A DNA stretch of 64,000 nt from Peronospora farinosa. Its lineage: Eukaryota > Oomycota > Peronosporomycetes > Peronosporales > Peronosporaceae. Within the stretch, counting starts at the first letter, position 1. Each line of letters opens with the position of its first letter. The translations under genes and the position numbers were made by a program. This document shows positions 1 to 10,242 of the stretch, in pieces. The notes beneath the pieces were generated by a model that worked only from the letters and a program-made list of their open reading frames with translations, was not told where the DNA came from and made no database searches. Location: the NCBI GenBank assembly GCA_947646735.1, contig CANTFK010000325.1:1-64000 (forward strand). Reading direction: 5' to 3'.

Positions 1-47
1 ACAGCGCGATCTGGGAAGAGGTAATTAAATGAGACGACCAAGTGGAA

Positions 48-1684
48 TCAGCTGGACGACGTGAACCCCTTGCAGAGACAGGAAAAATGAATCCTGGCGG
101 TTTCAGAAAAATGACGGAAAAGGAAGTGGAAATCCAACTCCGAGACACAAGTTAAGCTGACTCGACGAGCCGACCATGGAATTGTTCCTGCGGAGGATCG
201 AGTGACTCGATTTCGGTACCCAGGGATCCACTCGGTTCTAGGTACAGCGGTAGACGGAAGAGCTTCAAATTCCGCCACACTTAACAATTGGTTACAAGAA
301 TCTCGAGGCTCGCTGTCGAGGCTGAGTGGCCCCTCAGAATCACTTGAGGGCTCACCAAACAAAGAAACGTTGGATACCCGAAGAGGCGACAGGAGTGGAC
401 TAGGTGTGTCGACCTCGATCGGCGATCGAGGGGACGAAGTTTCCGTGTGACGACGGGCTGCCGATCGGGACGAAGATAATGCAGCCAACATCGATTCATC
501 CGTTTGATCTGAAGATTCGTCACTCTGATTCGCTCCCTCTGAATCTTCGGCTGAAGGAGATGGAGACAACTGCCAAAGTAGACCAGCCATGTCGAACTCG
601 AAAAGATCAGGCGATGGAGGAGCCGAGATGCCCGTATGAGCCGCGGTCTGGCGAGCACGTTTGGCATTGGGCTCGCTCGAAGTAGAGTTCTCACGCCGAC
701 GTTTGCTACCGGATGAAGGGACTCCCTCTGAAACGGCAGGAGGCATGCAGGAAGATGTCAATCCGACACCCGAAACCAAATCGGTCAAGCGAGCAACAAG
801 AGAGTCTCGAGCGTGGAGATCTTGATCGCGTTCGTTTTCTTTATCGGCTAACATCTGCGCTAGCTGATTACGCTCGTTTTCTCGATCGACCAATTTCTGC
901 TCCAACTGATTGCGCTCGATCTGAGCCAGTCTGCATGCGCTTTGCGATTCCTGCAATTTCTGTTTGGATTTGGAAAGGCGAACCTTCAATTTTTTTCGGA
1001 AGCGATAGCTCGGGATGCTCGACCTTCGGCATCTTTTGTTGCAGCGATAACGTCTGCCAGCTTGGTCTCGAGGGCAGCTAGTTGGAACTGGAATTTCTCT
1101 TGGTCTCTATGCCGGGCGGCAGTCGCTTTAAGAAGAGAAGATCGTAAGTCCGAAATTTATTGGCAGTAATCTTCGGCTTTTCCCAATTCTTCGCGATAAT
1201 CATCCGCCAACTTATGGGCGTCCTCCAGTTCGTGGCGCAGTGAGTTATATTTATCGTTGGCATATTTCACGAAAGACTTTGCCAACTCCCGATCATCTTC
1301 GATTTCCTTTTCCAAACGATCGCACCGAGTTTCTTGGAAGCGTACAGCCTCGCGAAACAAATCGTAGTTATCCTGTACGTACGGATCGAGTCGACTTTCC
1401 AGACAATCGAAGAGAGTGTCGATGTGGGCCTTCAAAGTGGATCGATCCACCGATGGAAGGGGTGTGACTTGACTGTTGGGAAATTCCGAAGATGATTTTG
1501 GAGCTTGGCTAGAAGGGAAGCTGGGACGGGCAACGTCTAATGGGGGCGACGTAATAACAGGAAGATTGGATGATCCAAAATTCGGGACAAATGATGAAGT
1601 CACCGGATCATCGAGATCAACGGTCGTATCGGTGGAAATGGCTGGGGACGTAACATTCTGAGGAGACGACGACATGATGGGCAC
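48..1684 (-). pseudogene. coiled-coil gag-like protein of a retroelement, broken by frameshifts
   Basis: On the minus strand a Ser/Pro-rich N-terminus begins at 1684 and runs into a long charged helical region rich in Glu, Arg and Leu that looks like a coiled coil. The frame stops at about 1157, continues in a second frame to about 1000, then in a third frame to 48. That third part holds the heptad-like run LEQKLVDRENERNQLAQ and a basic patch KRRRE. I read this as one gene of roughly 540 codons damaged by two frameshifts. Its N- and C-terminal parts resemble the protein at 10650-11964 in composition, order and scattered identities (for example RxxLxARLTDL versus RDLLRSHLAEL). It starts about 80 bp downstream of an LTR-like arm, the place of a gag gene. 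No zinc knuckle or protease is visible. The function is inferred from position only. Confidence 0.5.
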
Positions 1685-1765
1685 GAGAATTGGACGAGAG
1701 AGATAATCAAATTAATGGATGCACGGATCACCAGCACTGTATGCTGGAACTCAGTGCAGGGGACG

Positions 1766-2245
1766 GATGTGGTAAAGCGATCTAATAATTTGAAAGGGAT
1801 CGATCGAAGAAATGTCGTCGATCCACAATCCTGCGCTCCGATTGGTCAATAAGGCATGCGAGATGGTTGGGGGAGGGGGAGTAACGGTGTGAAGAACACA
1901 GAAGAATATGGATCGAAAAAGGATTGGGTGTGGACCACACACCACAGTCGCGATCCAGGAGGATCGGATCGAAACCTCGATCCAGAAAGAAGATCACAAA
2001 TCGTATCCAGGAGGATCGGATCGAAACCTCGACCCGGAAACCGGATCGACAAAACCGGGGATCGACAAAACTGGATCGACAAAACTGGATCGACAAAACA
2101 GGATCGACAAAACAGGATCGACAAAACAAGATCGACAAAACCGGATCGACAAAACTGGATCGACCAAACTGGATCGACAAAACTGGATCGACAAAACTAG
2201 GATCAGACAAAACTGGATCGACAAAACTGGATCGACAAGACTGGA
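1766..2245 (-). mobile_element. truncated LTR-like arm, subfamily A, minus orientation
   Basis: This segment is an inverted copy of the distal part of the arm at 2281-3240. On the minus strand it ends in TTTACCACA at about 1766 and is followed directly by the leader of the coiled-coil reading frame. The copies match closely over the 180 bp next to that end and share the 14-bp minisatellite. The proximal part, with the TGGCGCC motif, is missing. It meets the plus-strand arm head-to-head near 2245-2281. Confidence 0.55.
2041..2245. repeat. 14-bp minisatellite (GGATCGACAAAACT)
   Basis: About fourteen tandem copies of GGATCGACAAAACT with single-base variants such as ...AACA and ...AACC. Because 14 is not a multiple of three, all frames read through as long artificial reading frames with a 14-residue period. 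A shorter array of the same unit sits in the opposite orientation at 2930-3022. Confidence 0.9.
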
Positions 2246-2280
2246 TCCACGTAGACAGGCTCTCGATTCAGGTCGCTAGG

Positions 2281-3240
2281 TGGCGACTCTGACTCTCCAC
2301 TGGCGCCCGGACAACCGACTATCGGAGGGGGTACTCCGTTTCCGTGTATAGCAATTCCTTCCTCACCTTGTGTACCCGTAGGTAGGGCGGGTAGCATGGA
2401 CTCGAGTTGATGCTGAACTTGACCGTGGTTGGGATTGGTTGGGGTTCGATCACGCGGGAATCTTCACGCGATCGAGGGTTACTTGGGGGGGGTCTATACG
2501 AGTCGCCCTGATCTCTCTTGAGATCGCCTTGTCCAAAAATGTAGATACTTGATCCACTTGATACACTTGACCTTCTGACCACTTAAGCCGTCTCGCGATC
2601 TTGTGCCTTGTCCTTTACGTGATACTGCGTCCAATCGCAGGCGAAGTTTGTTTGTGAGAGGTCTTGTAATCCCTGGCCAAACAATCCAGGGATATTACTT
2701 GTAGGTACTGGTGGCAGAAGTTCTTGATCGTCGGGGGGCCAAAAATTTTCCCACCCGGAAGAGAAGTCTGCGTGCGTAGTTCGAAGTAAAAGAAACTCTG
2801 TTTAATGCTAACCAATCAAATACCCAAAACCTATCATCTTGCCTATCGGTAGCCCAGGATCTACTGCCGCGTGTCGCCTTCTTGGAAATAAATCAGACTT
2901 GCTATGTGGTCCACTTCAAATACTGTGTCGATCCAGTTTTGTCGATCCAGTTTTGTCGATCCGATTTTGTCGATCCTGTTTTGTCGATCCAGTTTTGTCG
3001 ATCCGGTTTTGTCGATCCGGTTTCTGGATCGAGGTTTCGATCCGATCCTCCTGGATCGCGACTGTGGTGTGTGGTCCACACCCAATCCTTTTTCGATCCA
3101 TATTCTTCTGTGTTCTTCACACCGTTACTCCCCCTTCCAACCATCTCGCATGCCTTATTGACCACTCGGAGCGCAGGATTGTGGATCGACGACATTTCTT
3201 CGATCGATCCCTTTCAAATTATTAGATCGCTTTACCACAA
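2281..3240 (+). mobile_element. LTR-like arm, subfamily A, apparently complete
   Basis: This is a 960-bp unit starting TGGCGACTC and ending TTTACCACA, so it has TG...CA termini. Its first 620 bp align by eye with the arms at 6333-7609 and 12091-13370. Shared blocks include CTCTCCACTGGCGCCCGGAC, the run around CCTTGTCCAAAAATGTAGAT (2527-2546) and the run around CCTGGCCAAACAATCCAGGG (2671-2690). The distal part carries the 14-bp minisatellite. No matching target-site duplication was found, so a solo or rearranged LTR is inferred. Confidence 0.5.
2930..3022. repeat. 14-bp minisatellite, inverted copy
   Basis: About six to seven copies of AGTTTTGTCGATCC, the reverse complement of the unit at 2041-2245. 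It lies inside the plus-strand LTR-like arm. The array is shorter than its partner, so repeat number has changed since the arms diverged. Confidence 0.85.
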
Positions 3241-3540
3241 CCTCTCTATTGGTAACAGTCTTTATTTTCTTCCGTATTTTATTCCGATTCATTACTACAC
3301 AAAGAAAAAAATAGAAAAATTTCGTACTCTCGTACAAATTTCTTTTATGGACGATAAAGAGCCAGCACTCGTCCGTAGCACGCGAATTGTCACACTTTTA
3401 TATGGCCATTATTGAGCCGACGACAAGGCTTCATGTTCACTCCTTAGAAAGTAATGGCAGCAAGTACGCGATGTATAGGATACAAGTGACTAGCTTGATC
3501 TTTGCGAACAAAGTTTTGGTTTGCATCAAAATGATGCATA

Positions 3541-4130
3541 ATGTAACGGACCAAATGTTACACGAGTCCGTGAAGTATATGATATATAACGGGCCAATTG
3601 TTACACGAGTCCGTGAAGTATATGATATAAAACGGGAAGGCCTAAATGTGTACGAGTTACCTTAGGCCTGCCACTTGGGTGTGGCACATCAATGTGACCC
3701 ACCCTCGTGAATGTGATATCCATGGATGGATTCACATTCAACGAAGATTACTTTAGCTTGGACTAGGTGTCATGGTGACGCTTCAGACAGACGTCAACTG
3801 CGAGCTAAAATATACTTTAAGCTCTCACGTAAGGATATAGACGCGTATCCGATCTTCACATATTATCCAATCAGTAGTTAGGTTTATAATTAGTTTAATT
3901 TCTATAAAATATAAGTCAGTCTTGAATTTAATAATTGCCGTTTACTGCGCACGAGAAGCGTAACAAGCTTCTGCGTGACGTAAGTGAGACGCTTCTTAGT
4001 TCGTTGCGCATACTGCTGCAAGCGACCGACCGACGCAACCACCAGGTAAGACGGTATAACCGCTTCCTCGCGCTGCTTGAAGGTGTGTCCGCGTAGTACG
4101 TGGCAGCTTCTTACGAAGTGCCCGTCTACA
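3541..4130 (+). mobile_element. Ty3/Gypsy 5' LTR (TGTAACGG...GTCTACA)
   Basis: The block starts TGTAACGGACC and ends GTCTACA, followed at once by CTTGGTAGCACTAGTA. The same junction (CTACA then CTTGGTAACACTAGTA) ends the minus-strand LTR at 13972-14600, so TGGTARCACTAGTA is the likely primer-binding site of this family. A TATA-like TATAAAATATAAG lies at 3903-3915. Near the left end a block of about 28 bp (TTACACGAGTCCGTGAAGTA...) occurs twice, about 42 bp apart. The gag reading frame begins about 300 bp downstream. Confidence 0.6.
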
Positions 4131-4427
4131 CTTGGTAGCACTAGTATTCCTTTCCATGATCAGTCTCTCTGAGCGTGCGTGTGAAAACGGATGTCCCTTA
4201 ACGTGGATTAAGGTGATTTTACCTACCTCTCCCAACATTATAAGGAGTTGGCAGAGCATCTGGTGCAAGGTGAGCAAGGCCTGGCTAATCTCTTAAGCTG
4301 TCCTCCTGAGCAACATGGTGCTCAGTTGGAGCAATTTAAAACGTGTGTGCTCGGACAGCGTCGAAACACGTCCGAGGCAAACAGTTAAGAAGAGGCTGAG
4401 CCCATTCATACGACTCAGGATGATCTT

Positions 4428-5267
4428 TTGCGTGAGAAAGCTCGGAACGAGGAACTCAACAGAACTGTTGAGACGCTCTCTGCCCGGTCTAATCAGCCAA
4501 GGCCCATTCGGATGGACCCTCCAAAGTTTGATGGGACTGCCCAACATACGATTGCCCACTGGCTTATAGCCGTGGAGCAATGCGTCATGGCGCAGCTCAA
4601 TGAAGAAGACACCAGAATGGTGTCGTATGCCATGTCCAACTTGCGTGGCAAAGCGTCAGAGTGGGCATACTCTGCGCTGATGGCTAATGCTGATGCATTT
4701 CCATCATGGGCGATCTTTAAGGCAAAGATTTTCGCCATGTATCAGCCGCCTAACAACGAAGTGTTGATTATGGCGCGCTTCTTTAAAGCACGACAGGCGA
4801 AACGCTCTCTGCAAGAATTTGTGCAGGAGATGCGTTCGCTGTCGGCGTCCATTAATGGGGAACCGATACCAGAGCGTATCAAGGTAGACACGTTCATGAA
4901 TGGACTTAGGCATGGCCCATCGCGTCAGGCCCTTTTCAGAAAGGTGCCAGCGACGATGGAAGAGGCAATTGACATTGCCTTAGTTGAGGAGCAATCCTAC
5001 AACAGCGCCTCGGCGACAGCCTATTACAGGCCGTCGTCCGAGAGGTCTGATGCCACTCCTATGGAGTTAGGCAATGCAGATGTGATCTGCTACAAGTGCG
5101 GCAAGCGAGGCCATATGATGGCTCGCTGCTACGCCAAGGTAGCTGCTGGTGCTAAGGCAGCCATCAAAAGGTCTCCCAACCCGAAGGGAGGTGCGAAAAA
5201 CCAGCGTGCACGACGCACGGGTTCAGCACCTGCCCAAGATGGGTCGGGAAATGCGGGAGCGCAGTAG
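4428..5267 (+). CDS. Ty3/Gypsy gag protein with CCHC zinc knuckle
   Basis: This 279-residue frame is a retrotransposon Gag, which would form the virus-like particle and bind element RNA. The capsid-like region contains MDPPKFDGTAQHTIAHWL, LRGKASEWAYSAL, FKAKIFAMYQPP and ARQAKRSLQEFVQEMR, typical of the retrotransposon gag family. A zinc knuckle CYKCGKRGHMMARC (CX2CX4HX4C) sits near residue 220, followed by a basic Gly/Ala tail. The true start may lie upstream in another frame near 4315, since similar residues precede the first Met. The protease remnant follows in a different frame after 50 bp. The polymerase part of this element is gone, so the copy cannot be autonomous. Confidence 0.85.
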   Translation: MREKARNEELNRTVETLSARSNQPRPIRMDPPKFDGTAQHTIAHWLIAVEQCVMAQLNEEDTRMVSYAMSNLRGKASEWAYSALMANADAFPSWAIFKAKIFAMYQPPNNEVLIMARFFKARQAKRSLQEFVQEMRSLSASINGEPIPERIKVDTFMNGLRHGPSRQALFRKVPATMEEAIDIALVEEQSYNSASATAYYRPSSERSDATPMELGNADVICYKCGKRGHMMARCYAKVAAGAKAAIKRSPNPKGGAKNQRARRTGSAPAQDGSGNAGAQ

Positions 5268-5317
5268 GGGCGGGATGCCCTACTGTCGCGGACTCTGAAG
5301 CTACCCCTAAGTTCAGA

Positions 5318-5878
5318 GTGATCGAACAAATGGGTAGCATAGTCCCTGAGGTTCCGAAAGGTCGGAACTCAACCCTTTTGGTCTATAGCGCTCGAGTACG
5401 AGGCTATGACCAAGTGATGACCCTTCTCGTGGATTCGGGTGCATCACAAAACTTTGTGAAACTCGCGGCTCTGAAAAGGAGACCGGCGAGTTATGAGTCG
5501 CTTTGCCAGGATGGCAAGTGAGAGGAGGCGATCGTTCGTTTAGCGAACGGCACGCTCGTTAAATCGGAGGGAGTTCAAGTTGAACTCGCCTTCAGTTTTA
5601 GTGACTTCTCCTGTAAAGAGAAGCTCACAGTGCTAGGTATGGAGAGTCCGTATGACCTCATCTTAGGAATGCCTTGGTTGGCTAAACACCAACCATGGAT
5701 AGACTGGCGTACACGCACAGTCGCTCACTTTACGCAGGACACCAGAAAGGATGTGTTCTTGCGAGAAGCTTATGCTATTGATGCTGTGTTCAACACAGGC
5801 GAGGGTGCGATGACGGTATGTCAATCGACACCAGGAACTACCCAGCTTGTTGAGCCTAGAGTAGTTAGAAGGTCCTGA
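5318..5878 (+). pseudogene. Ty3/Gypsy aspartic protease fragment with internal stop
   Basis: This is the retroviral-type aspartic protease region of the same element as the gag gene upstream. The active-site motif LLVDSGASQNFV is intact. A single in-frame TGA at 5519-5521 interrupts it, and the same frame then continues through LTVLGMESPYDLILGMPWL, the second conserved protease block. The frame closes at 5878 with no reverse transcriptase behind it, so the element has a large internal deletion as well as the nonsense mutation. Confidence 0.75.
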
Positions 5879-6332
5879 CAGAAAGTCTAATGACAGAATT
5901 CCTACCCAGATCGAGGAGGCTGGTGTAGCGAATGGGGGCGATGACAAGTAGTCATGCGTCCAATAGTCCTGCACAGAGACGAGAGATTGTAGCAGTTGAT
6001 GATTGTAATGGGTCACATTACACACATAGCATAAATAAATAAACAATTACATATGTTGGCAGGTGCTGTGCCCGAATAGCGGGCACAGCGTAACAATTTG
6101 TTATTGGTTTATTATTGGTTAAAGTCCCAATGTGGACCAATGATACATCAACGTAAAAATGTGTGGTTCCCGAATGGCGGGAGCACTGTCGAATTTATTA
6201 CGACTTAAAAATCTACGTAATTAGTACGAATTAAAACAAAAATAAAAAAGGGATAAATTTACTTAATACCTGATACTTGGGCTTAAGTCTTCCTCAAGCG
6301 CACATGTGGTAGAGTGGGATTTGCAAAATTGC
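5879..6332. other. non-coding element remnant with two GC-rich hairpins
   Basis: No gene is seen. The stretch contains TGTAATGGGTCACATTACAC (from about 6007), which resembles an LTR edge, and two similar stem-loops. The first is GCTGTGCCCG-AATAG-CGGGCACAGC at 6065-6089. The second, imperfect, is around GGTTCCCGAATGGCGGGAGC near 6165-6186. It ends in a purine-rich tract before the LTR-like arm. Confidence 0.4.
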
Positions 6333-7609
6333 TGATGCGATCCCAACTCTCCACTGGCGCCCGGACGACCGACTAACGGAGGGGGTACCCCGATTCCGTG
6401 TGTATAGCCTTCCTCACCTTGTGTACCCGTCGGTAGGGCGGGTTGCTCTCTTCTCGGTAGACTTGAGTCGATGTTGAACTTGATTGTGTTAGGGATAGGT
6501 GGGGGGGGCGATCGCGTGGAATTCCTCACACGATCGCAGTTGTTCTTGGGGTGCTCTGTTTGAGTCGCCCTGATCTCCCTTGAGATCGCCTTGTCCAAAA
6601 ATGTAGATACTTGATCCGCTTGCCTTCTGACCACTTGAGCCGTCTCGGGATCTTGTATCTGGACTTCTTAGTCCTCTGCGTCCAATCGCAGCTTGAGTTG
6701 TTTTGTTGAGAATTCTTGCAATCCCTGGCCAAACAATCCAGGGATATGACTTGCGTAGTATGTAGACTTCCTTGAGACGTCGGGAGGCCAAAGAATCCAG
6801 CCCGGAAGAGAAGTCGACACGTGTACTTAGAAGCAAATTGAACTCTGTTAATGTTAACCAATCAAATGCCAAAACCTATGATCTTGACTATCTGTAGCTC
6901 AGGATCTGTTGCCACGTATCGCCCTTTCGGAAAAAATCAGATCTCGGAATGTGGTCCACTCCAATATAGCCGCGATCTGGATCGCTACCTCACTCGGATA
7001 TAATACCATTTTAGTATCGGATCGCGGTACTAAATAATTAGTACCAGATCGCGGTACTAAATAATTAATACCAGATCGCGGTACTAAATAATTAGTATCG
7101 GATCGCGGTACTAAATAATTAATACCGGATCGCGGTACTAAATAATTAATACCGGATCGCGGTACTAAATAATTAATATCGGATCGCGATCCGCCGGATC
7201 ACGACTTGTCTTCTTCACCGTTTCTCAGGTCATGTGAGATAGTTCATCTATGTGACATTTCATATCCACCATTCCAGTCCTCCATAGCGACGTGATCCAC
7301 ACCAGACCGTCCTCCACATGCTTGGATGTACCCATCTTCCTCCTTAGCGACCGCGTTCACGCGGATCGCCATCGGAAATACTGGAGATCGCAATAGCGTA
7401 GTTTCTAGGCCATATTTGACCCCACATAGAAGTGCAAACTACTCCATTCACTGTTTTCCATCCTATTTGACATCGTCTTGAAACCTTTCTGCGAGATCGC
7501 GACTCATCAATATTGGCCACGAGATCGCGACTCATTAATATTGGCCATTTCGGACTTAACCGAAAATATGCGATCACACTTGGCGAAATTCACTCTTTCA
7601 CTTTGCCAC
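6333..7609 (+). mobile_element. LTR-like arm, subfamily B, plus orientation
   Basis: This 1.28-kb unit is present in inverted orientation at 12091-13370. Visible identity runs from GTGGGATTYGCAAAATTGC just outside its left edge to GCCACA at its right edge. It carries CTCTCCACTGGCGCCCGGAC near its start, a 27-bp minisatellite in the middle, and two tandem ATATTGGCC(A)/CGAGATCGCGACTCAT blocks near 7495-7550. The sequence after its right edge differs from that after the inverted copy, as expected for an arm inserted at a different site. It may be a solo or 3' LTR. Confidence 0.55.
7018..7190. repeat. 27-bp palindromic minisatellite
   Basis: About six tandem copies of a 27-bp unit, GATCGCGGTACTAAATAATT followed by AGTACCA or AATACCG. 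Each unit contains the near-palindrome GGTACT-AAATAATT-AGTACC, so every repeat can form its own small hairpin. It lies inside the subfamily B arm. Confidence 0.9.
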
Positions 7610-7918
7610 ACACATGTGAGCTAGTGACGGTACGTTCTTGCCCCGTTACACCTACTAGCACATTTAGTCCTTCCTATGCCCGCGTTTGGGCTGAGCGAAT
7701 CGTCGTACTTTGACGCTCCAGATTTATTTTTGGAGCACGCTACCTTCCCCCATCTCACTGGTGTTTAGTGAGGTGCCCTTAATCGCGTCGCTGATGAGAT
7801 CAGCGACCTCTGATGCCCAACGTCTCGCCATACATGAGTTTATGGCACGCGAGCTCGCCGAATCCAACCGGTGAGGTTTAACTCTCTCGCGACCTTCACG
7901 CAATGAGGCCGTGAAGAT

Positions 7919-8440
7919 GAAAACCTCCTCCTACTCAGGAGAAGGTAAGGACCGGTTGTAGCTGAATCGGTGGATTCTAGAAGTTGTTATCGCCATCGCC
8001 TCGAGACTTCTTGAGGCGCCCCAGGCGAAGATCAACTTTCTTCTTTTCCGTCTCACCGGGAAGGCCAAGGAGTGGTCTCTTGGTAAGATCGCTGTAAACG
8101 AGCACGCTCCCCTGACCCTGGATACCATCCAGGACGATCTTCGTCTTGACTTCGCGCCACCGCAAGAGGAGAAATTGGTGCGATCAAGATTCCTGTCTAT
8201 GCGACATGGTATAATGGCGATGCGCATACTACGTGCATATGGCTAGGCATCTGGCGTCGTGTGTTGTCACGCACCCCATGGACATATACACGCAGGTGAA
8301 TATCTTTGTGGATGGTATGCATGAAGGGCAGACCCGCTTATCGCTTGAGCGCGCGGACCCTGCCACATCGGAGGAGGCATTTGCTATTGCCCCTCCAATT
8401 TTTAATAAGGGTGACACTCACACCGGGCTTCGAATGGTTT
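7919..8440 (+). pseudogene. Ty3/Gypsy gag remnant
   Basis: Starting at ATGAAAACC (7918-7926) the frame reads a gag N-terminus with SGEGKDRL, a stop, then [36 protein letters not shown] and [18 protein letters not shown]. After a frameshift near 8230 it continues as [36 protein letters not shown] and EEAFAIAPP. These blocks match the order of the gag capsid region seen at 4428-5267, but the family is clearly different. Several stops and shifts make it non-functional. A fragment of another LTR edge, CCCCGTTACA, lies upstream at 7641-7650. Confidence 0.7.
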
Positions 8441-8659
8441 GATTTTGTTGTCGCAAGCCAGGGCGTCGCACGAATGAGTGCCGTGCGCCAACGCCGATAT
8501 CGGTGCAAGTAGTGGATGCCCATCTTGAGGGTGCTGTACCGGCCACACGTTCAAAAAACGGTCGGGACCAGTAGGTGCAGGGCACCCTACTGGAAGGAAC
8601 GGAGGTGGGTCCTGGTGGCAGCCCAACCTTCCAGTCCTCCTGCGCTTCGCGCACGGTTT

Positions 8660-9269
8660 AATGCCACCACTACGAGTGGTGATTCACGTCTGATTATTGT
8701 CAGTTGTACATGTCGCCGGCGTCCGGCGACCTCTGCGAGCACTCCTGGTCTCAGGAGCAACAAACAATTTCTTTCGTGAATCTTGTTTGTCGATGCTGCC
8801 TCCCAGCATTCAGGTCCGTGAGGGACCTGGCCAAGTCGTCGTCAAGTTGGCTGACGGGAAACCACACCGCGTACCGCGGCGCGAAGTGTCGTTGCCGTAT
8901 ACGTTTGATGGCTTTCGCAGTAATGATGATTTCTTGGTGATCGCAATGAATTATGCATTCGATTGCATACTTGGCATGCCATGGTTGGCACGTTATAAGC
9001 CCCAGATCGACTGGTTAGCCAGATCAGTGAGTATTCGACGCAAGTTCGACGTCAGTGAGGTGTTTACCTATCTCTTGGTTTCTGCAAGTGACTGGCCGAG
9101 CGTCACAATCGTGAGTCGTGATTCCAAACGCTGGCGGTGCACAGAGATAGCGATGGCCCTCTCTGCACTTCTTGTAATGTTCTTCGAAAAACAAGTGACA
9201 GGGCTCCTCGCTCCACAGCGAGGAGGACGAGGAGGACGACGCGGTCGAACAGGGGTTCCTGCACGTTAA
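8660..9269 (+). pseudogene. Ty3/Gypsy protease remnant with altered active site
   Basis: The frame at 8697-9269 carries the protease fold signature of the element: RALLVSGATNNFFRESC, then VVKLADGKPHRVPRREVSL and YAFDCILGMPWLARYKPQ. The expected catalytic triad is Asp-Ser-Gly, but here the Asp position is Val (VSGAT), so the enzyme would be inactive. The downstream end runs into Arg/Gly-rich sequence (9225-9260) that looks frameshifted. It continues the gag remnant at 7919-8440 on the same strand. Confidence 0.7.
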
Positions 9270-10240
9270 TGAAGTGTTTTCACCGGGATTTCCATCTACA
9301 CCTATTGTGGTTGAGCAGGGGCTCCCACAAGGGCATTGTGACGACGAGCAAGAGCTCGCCAACGAGTGTGACGTGTACGGACAGGAGTACCCACACGAGA
9401 TCATGATGGTCGAACCGGAGTTCCCATCATTACCCATTGTGGACGAATCGATGTTCCCACAGGGGCATATTGTGGTTGAGCAGGGGCTCCCACACGAGTA
9501 CAACGTGGACGGACAGGAGTCCCCACGTGAGAGCATGATGGCCGAACTGGAGCTCTCATCATCACCCATTTTGGACGAACCGAGGTTCCCACATGCGCGC
9601 ATTGTGGTTGAGCAGGGTATCCCAATCGGGTGTATGGCGGCCGAGCAGGAGCTTCTGCATTAAGTGTCGACGGTCAAGTTGGGCTACTCCCGTCAAGTGT
9701 TTCCGGCATTGGGGATGCGGACATCCAGTGGCTAGAGGGGGGTGATGGTCTCACCTGACTGCGGTTCGCCAGCTTCGAGTAGTGACTCGATGCACGATGG
9801 GTACAACAGCAACGAAAATTTAGCGTTGGAATGTGTCCCCGCTATTGTGTACGTGAAAGGGAGTCCACAAAGGCGCCAATATATCGAGGTCGAGAGTCCT
9901 CCTCGTAATGCGTCTTCCATTACAAGTCTTCCAGGGCTTTCCTGGAAGCATTTCCTACGTGACCTTAAGGGAGGCACTGTGGAACAAGTGTGTCTAATCA
10001 CCAACGAGGTGGTTACCGTGGCAAACGAGAAGCACATGACGCGTCCTCGAAGCGCTAAGCTGAAGTCAGCGCGTGAAGAAAGGTTTGCATCACAATCATG
10101 AGAGGCTCTGCGAGAGTCTGGTAACCCTGTATACGACATTGCTCGTGAGTATGCAGAAGTGTTCCCGGACAAGATCCCGGCTGAACTTCCTGCGGACCGT
10201 GGTGCTCGGCACGAGATTGATCTCGTGACAGGGTCGAAGT
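9270..10240 (+). pseudogene. Gypsy polyprotein linker with 132-165 bp repeats, and start of reverse transcriptase
   Basis: Between protease and polymerase the frame encodes an acidic, Pro/Glu-rich linker built of imperfect repeats. The phrase ATTGTGGTTGAGCAG recurs at about 9304, 9469 and 9601, with associated LPIVDE and GQEYPHE-type peptides. After a break at 9661 a frame from 9742 to 10101 is followed by the upstream block of reverse transcriptase: EYAEVFPDKIPAELPADRG and HEIDLVTGSK (about 10145-10238). The sequence then jumps to minus-strand integrase at about 10241, so the catalytic polymerase is deleted. Confidence 0.6.
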
Positions 10241-10242
10241 CG

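Noticed and set aside
1782..2292. Several long overlapping reading frames on both strands with SIQFCRSS/DRQNWIDKTG repeats
   Set aside because: They are the 14-bp minisatellite read in several frames; 14 is not a multiple of three, so every frame shows a 14-residue period.
2041..3022. CRISPR-like regular repeats
   Set aside because: The units are contiguous with no unique spacers, and the window is eukaryotic.
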